This document shows positions 24,941 to 26,211 of a DNA stretch of 26,211 nt, in pieces. Both the position numbers and the translations under genes were made by a program. Source of the DNA: Sphingopyxis sp. (GTDB taxonomy: Bacteria; Pseudomonadota; Alphaproteobacteria; Sphingomonadales; Sphingomonadaceae); NCBI GenBank assembly GCA_013911715.1, contig JACEST010000008.1, positions 1 to 26,211 on the forward strand. The letters run 5' to 3'. The notes beneath the pieces are model-generated. The model searched no databases and was not told the origin of the DNA. It was given only the letters and a program-made list of their open reading frames with translations. Within the stretch, counting starts at the first letter, position 1; every line of letters starts with the position of its first letter.

Positions 24941-25019
24941 GTCTTTCCCGCGAACGCGGGAACCCAGGGGTGGCAGCCACTTCTGCTAGCCCCTGGATCC
25001 CCGCTTTCGCGGGGACGAC
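24941..25019. repeat. Imperfect inverted repeat between hisC and tyrA
   Basis: Arms 24941-24970 and 24990-25019 pair at 25 of 30 positions around a 19-base loop; cores are CCCGCGAACGCGGG and CCCCGCTTTCGCGGGG. Each arm is itself a short palindrome, so two small hairpins or one long one could form. This is a widespread sphingomonad/alphaproteobacterial intergenic repeat type, from memory. Confidence 0.88.
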
Positions 25020-25043
25020 AAAGTGATCTGAGGTTATCATGCC

Positions 25044-26153
25044 CTAGTCAGCCTCGAGTAATGTGCGAATCGCGGCGGCGACGCCGCGCGTTTCGGCCTC
25101 GGTGCCGATGGTGATGCGCAGGCCGTGGGGCAGTCCCTGGCCGGGCAGCCAGCGGACGATATAGCCCGCCTCCATCAATCCTTTATACACCATCTCGGCG
25201 CTGACCTTGCCCTCGAACAGCACCAGCAGGAAATTGCATGCCGAGGGGATGACGCACAACCCATGATTGCCCAGCGCCGCCAGCTCGCCCGCCAGCCAGT
25301 CGCGCCACTGTCGGTTATGGTCGCGGCTGTGCGCGACAAAATCATCGTCATTGATCGCGGCAATCGCCGCCATCTGGCCGCAGCGGGTGACGTTGAACGG
25401 CGCACGGATGCGGTGCAGCGCGTCGATCACTGCAGCGCTGGCATAGCCCCAGCCGATGCGTTCGGCGGCAAGGCCGTGGATCTTGGAAAAAGTGCGCGTG
25501 ACGAAGACATTGGGCGCGCTTTCGGCCAGCGCCAGCCCGCCGTCGTCCTCGTGCGCCTCCAGATACTCGGCATAGGCCTGGTCGAGCACGAATAGCACAT
25601 CGGCGGGCAAAGCGGCGTGCAGACGCGCAATGTCGGCGCGGCTGGCCAATGTGCCGGTGGGATTGTTGGGATTGGCGAGATAGACGACGCGCGTGTTTGG
25701 CGTGACCGCGGCAAGCAGTGCGTCGATGTCGGTCGCATAGTCCCGGTCGGGCGCAATCACCGGGGTCGCACCGACACGGCGCGCGGCAATGTCGTAAACG
25801 GCAAAACCATATCGCACATAAAGCACTTCATCGCCCGGCCCGGCAAAGGCGCTGGCGGCCAGATGGAGCAGCTCGTCAGACCCGGTGCCATAGATGATGC
25901 GCGCCGGATCAAGGCCATATTTGGCCGCAATCGCCGCGCGCAGCTCGGCCGCACCCGGATCGGGATAGCGCGCCAGATCGTCGGCGGCTGCCGCAAAAGC
26001 CGCGCGCGCCGCCGCGCCGGTGCCGAGCGGGTTTTCGTTTGCCGACAGCTTGGCGAGCGGACGGCCATCGTCGCTTTTGGCCTTGCCGGGGACATAGGGC
26101 GCGATACCCATGATCCAGGGCTTGGGCGCGGGGGCGGTGATCGTATCGGTCAT
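25044..26153 (-). CDS. hisC: Histidinol-phosphate aminotransferase
   Basis: This 369-residue PLP enzyme of aminotransferase class I/II transaminates imidazole-acetol phosphate in histidine synthesis, and often aromatic precursors too. Visible motifs are LSANENPLG near the N terminus, NPNNPTG (161-167), DQAYAEY with the cofactor-contacting Asp191 and Tyr194, and the Schiff-base lysine Lys224 in TFSKIHGLAAERIGW. A C-terminal LRITIGT block carries the substrate-binding Arg. Pairing with tyrA downstream suggests a role in tyrosine/phenylalanine transamination as well. The ATG at 26153 yields the standard length, and the gene is divergent from whatever starts at 26199. Confidence 0.92.
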   Translation of the reverse strand: MTDTITAPAPKPWIMGIAPYVPGKAKSDDGRPLAKLSANENPLGTGAAARAAFAAAADDLARYPDPGAAELRAAIAAKYGLDPARIIYGTGSDELLHLAASAFAGPGDEVLYVRYGFAVYDIAARRVGATPVIAPDRDYATDIDALLAAVTPNTRVVYLANPNNPTGTLASRADIARLHAALPADVLFVLDQAYAEYLEAHEDDGGLALAESAPNVFVTRTFSKIHGLAAERIGWGYASAAVIDALHRIRAPFNVTRCGQMAAIAAINDDDFVAHSRDHNRQWRDWLAGELAALGNHGLCVIPSACNFLLVLFEGKVSAEMVYKGLMEAGYIVRWLPGQGLPHGLRITIGTEAETRGVAAAIRTLLEAD

Positions 26154-26198
26154 GGGCAGCGCGTTAGGGCAAGTGGGCGGGGATAGGGAAGGGTTTAT

Positions 26199-26211
26199 AT
26201 GGTCCAGCGCC
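26199..26211 (+). CDS. Possible start of a divergent gene cut by the window edge
   Basis: ATG GTC CAG CGC begins at 26199, and AAGGG (26189-26193) sits five bases upstream, a convincing ribosome binding site. Only four codons are visible, so no family can be assigned. Confidence 0.35.

Overview
The window looks like a chromosomal segment of a sphingomonad alphaproteobacterium (Sphingopyxis/Sphingomonas-like). The signs are two large TonB-dependent receptors, the receptor + SapC + tryptophan-halogenase gene set typical of this group, high GC over the right two thirds, glpD/zinc-ribbon/ftsEX/ydcF/plsC/tyrA/hisC housekeeping genes, and long intergenic inverted repeats of a kind common in sphingomonads. 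I identified genes by reading motifs and recalling family sequences; no database search was run.

Left block (about 350-8060), visibly lower in GC: a DeoR-family repressor very close to GlpR, a TIGR01782-type TonB-dependent receptor with a strong terminator behind it, and a secreted alpha/beta hydrolase. A SapC-like gene and a flavin-dependent halogenase-like gene form a translationally coupled pair that converges on them. Two sites with the core TCG-N4-CGAACA, one before the repressor gene and one over the -35 of the receptor promoter, resemble GlpR operators. A tRNA-Arg(CCG) gene and a perfect 28-bp inverted repeat separate this block from the next.

Central block (8438-19984): this is the most interesting part. 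A leftward operon with three successive 4-base overlaps encodes a GH31 sulfoquinovosidase-type glycosidase carrying all five positions of the K-E-R-W-Y sulfonate-recognition signature, a LacI-family regulator, an aldo/keto reductase, and an SsuD-like FMNH2-dependent monooxygenase. A divergent rightward run encodes a TonB-dependent receptor, an anion/cation-symporter-type MFS permease, a YeiH-family putative sulfate/sulfite exporter and a glycerol-3-phosphate dehydrogenase. Together these fit an oxidative sulfoquinovose pathway (sulfo-SMO, known from Agrobacterium) fitted with TonB/MFS uptake. Proposed order: a sulfoquinovosyl glyceride crosses the outer membrane by the receptor and the inner membrane by the MFS permease. 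The glycosidase then releases sulfoquinovose and glycerol. The monooxygenase removes sulfite, the reductase yields glucose, YeiH exports the sulfur anion, and GlpD handles the glycerol after phosphorylation. A flavin reductase, glycerol kinase and glucokinase are not in the window. A LacI-type operator (18 bp, imperfect palindrome with central CG) lies between the divergent genes at the predicted start of the leftward transcript.

Right block (19981-26211) is conserved housekeeping: an MJ0042-type zinc-ribbon membrane protein, ftsE, ftsX, a YdcF/SanA-like protein and a PlsC-type acyltransferase in a tight rightward run, then leftward hisC and tyrA. Two long inverted repeats lie in the gaps, and a divergent gene may begin at the right edge.
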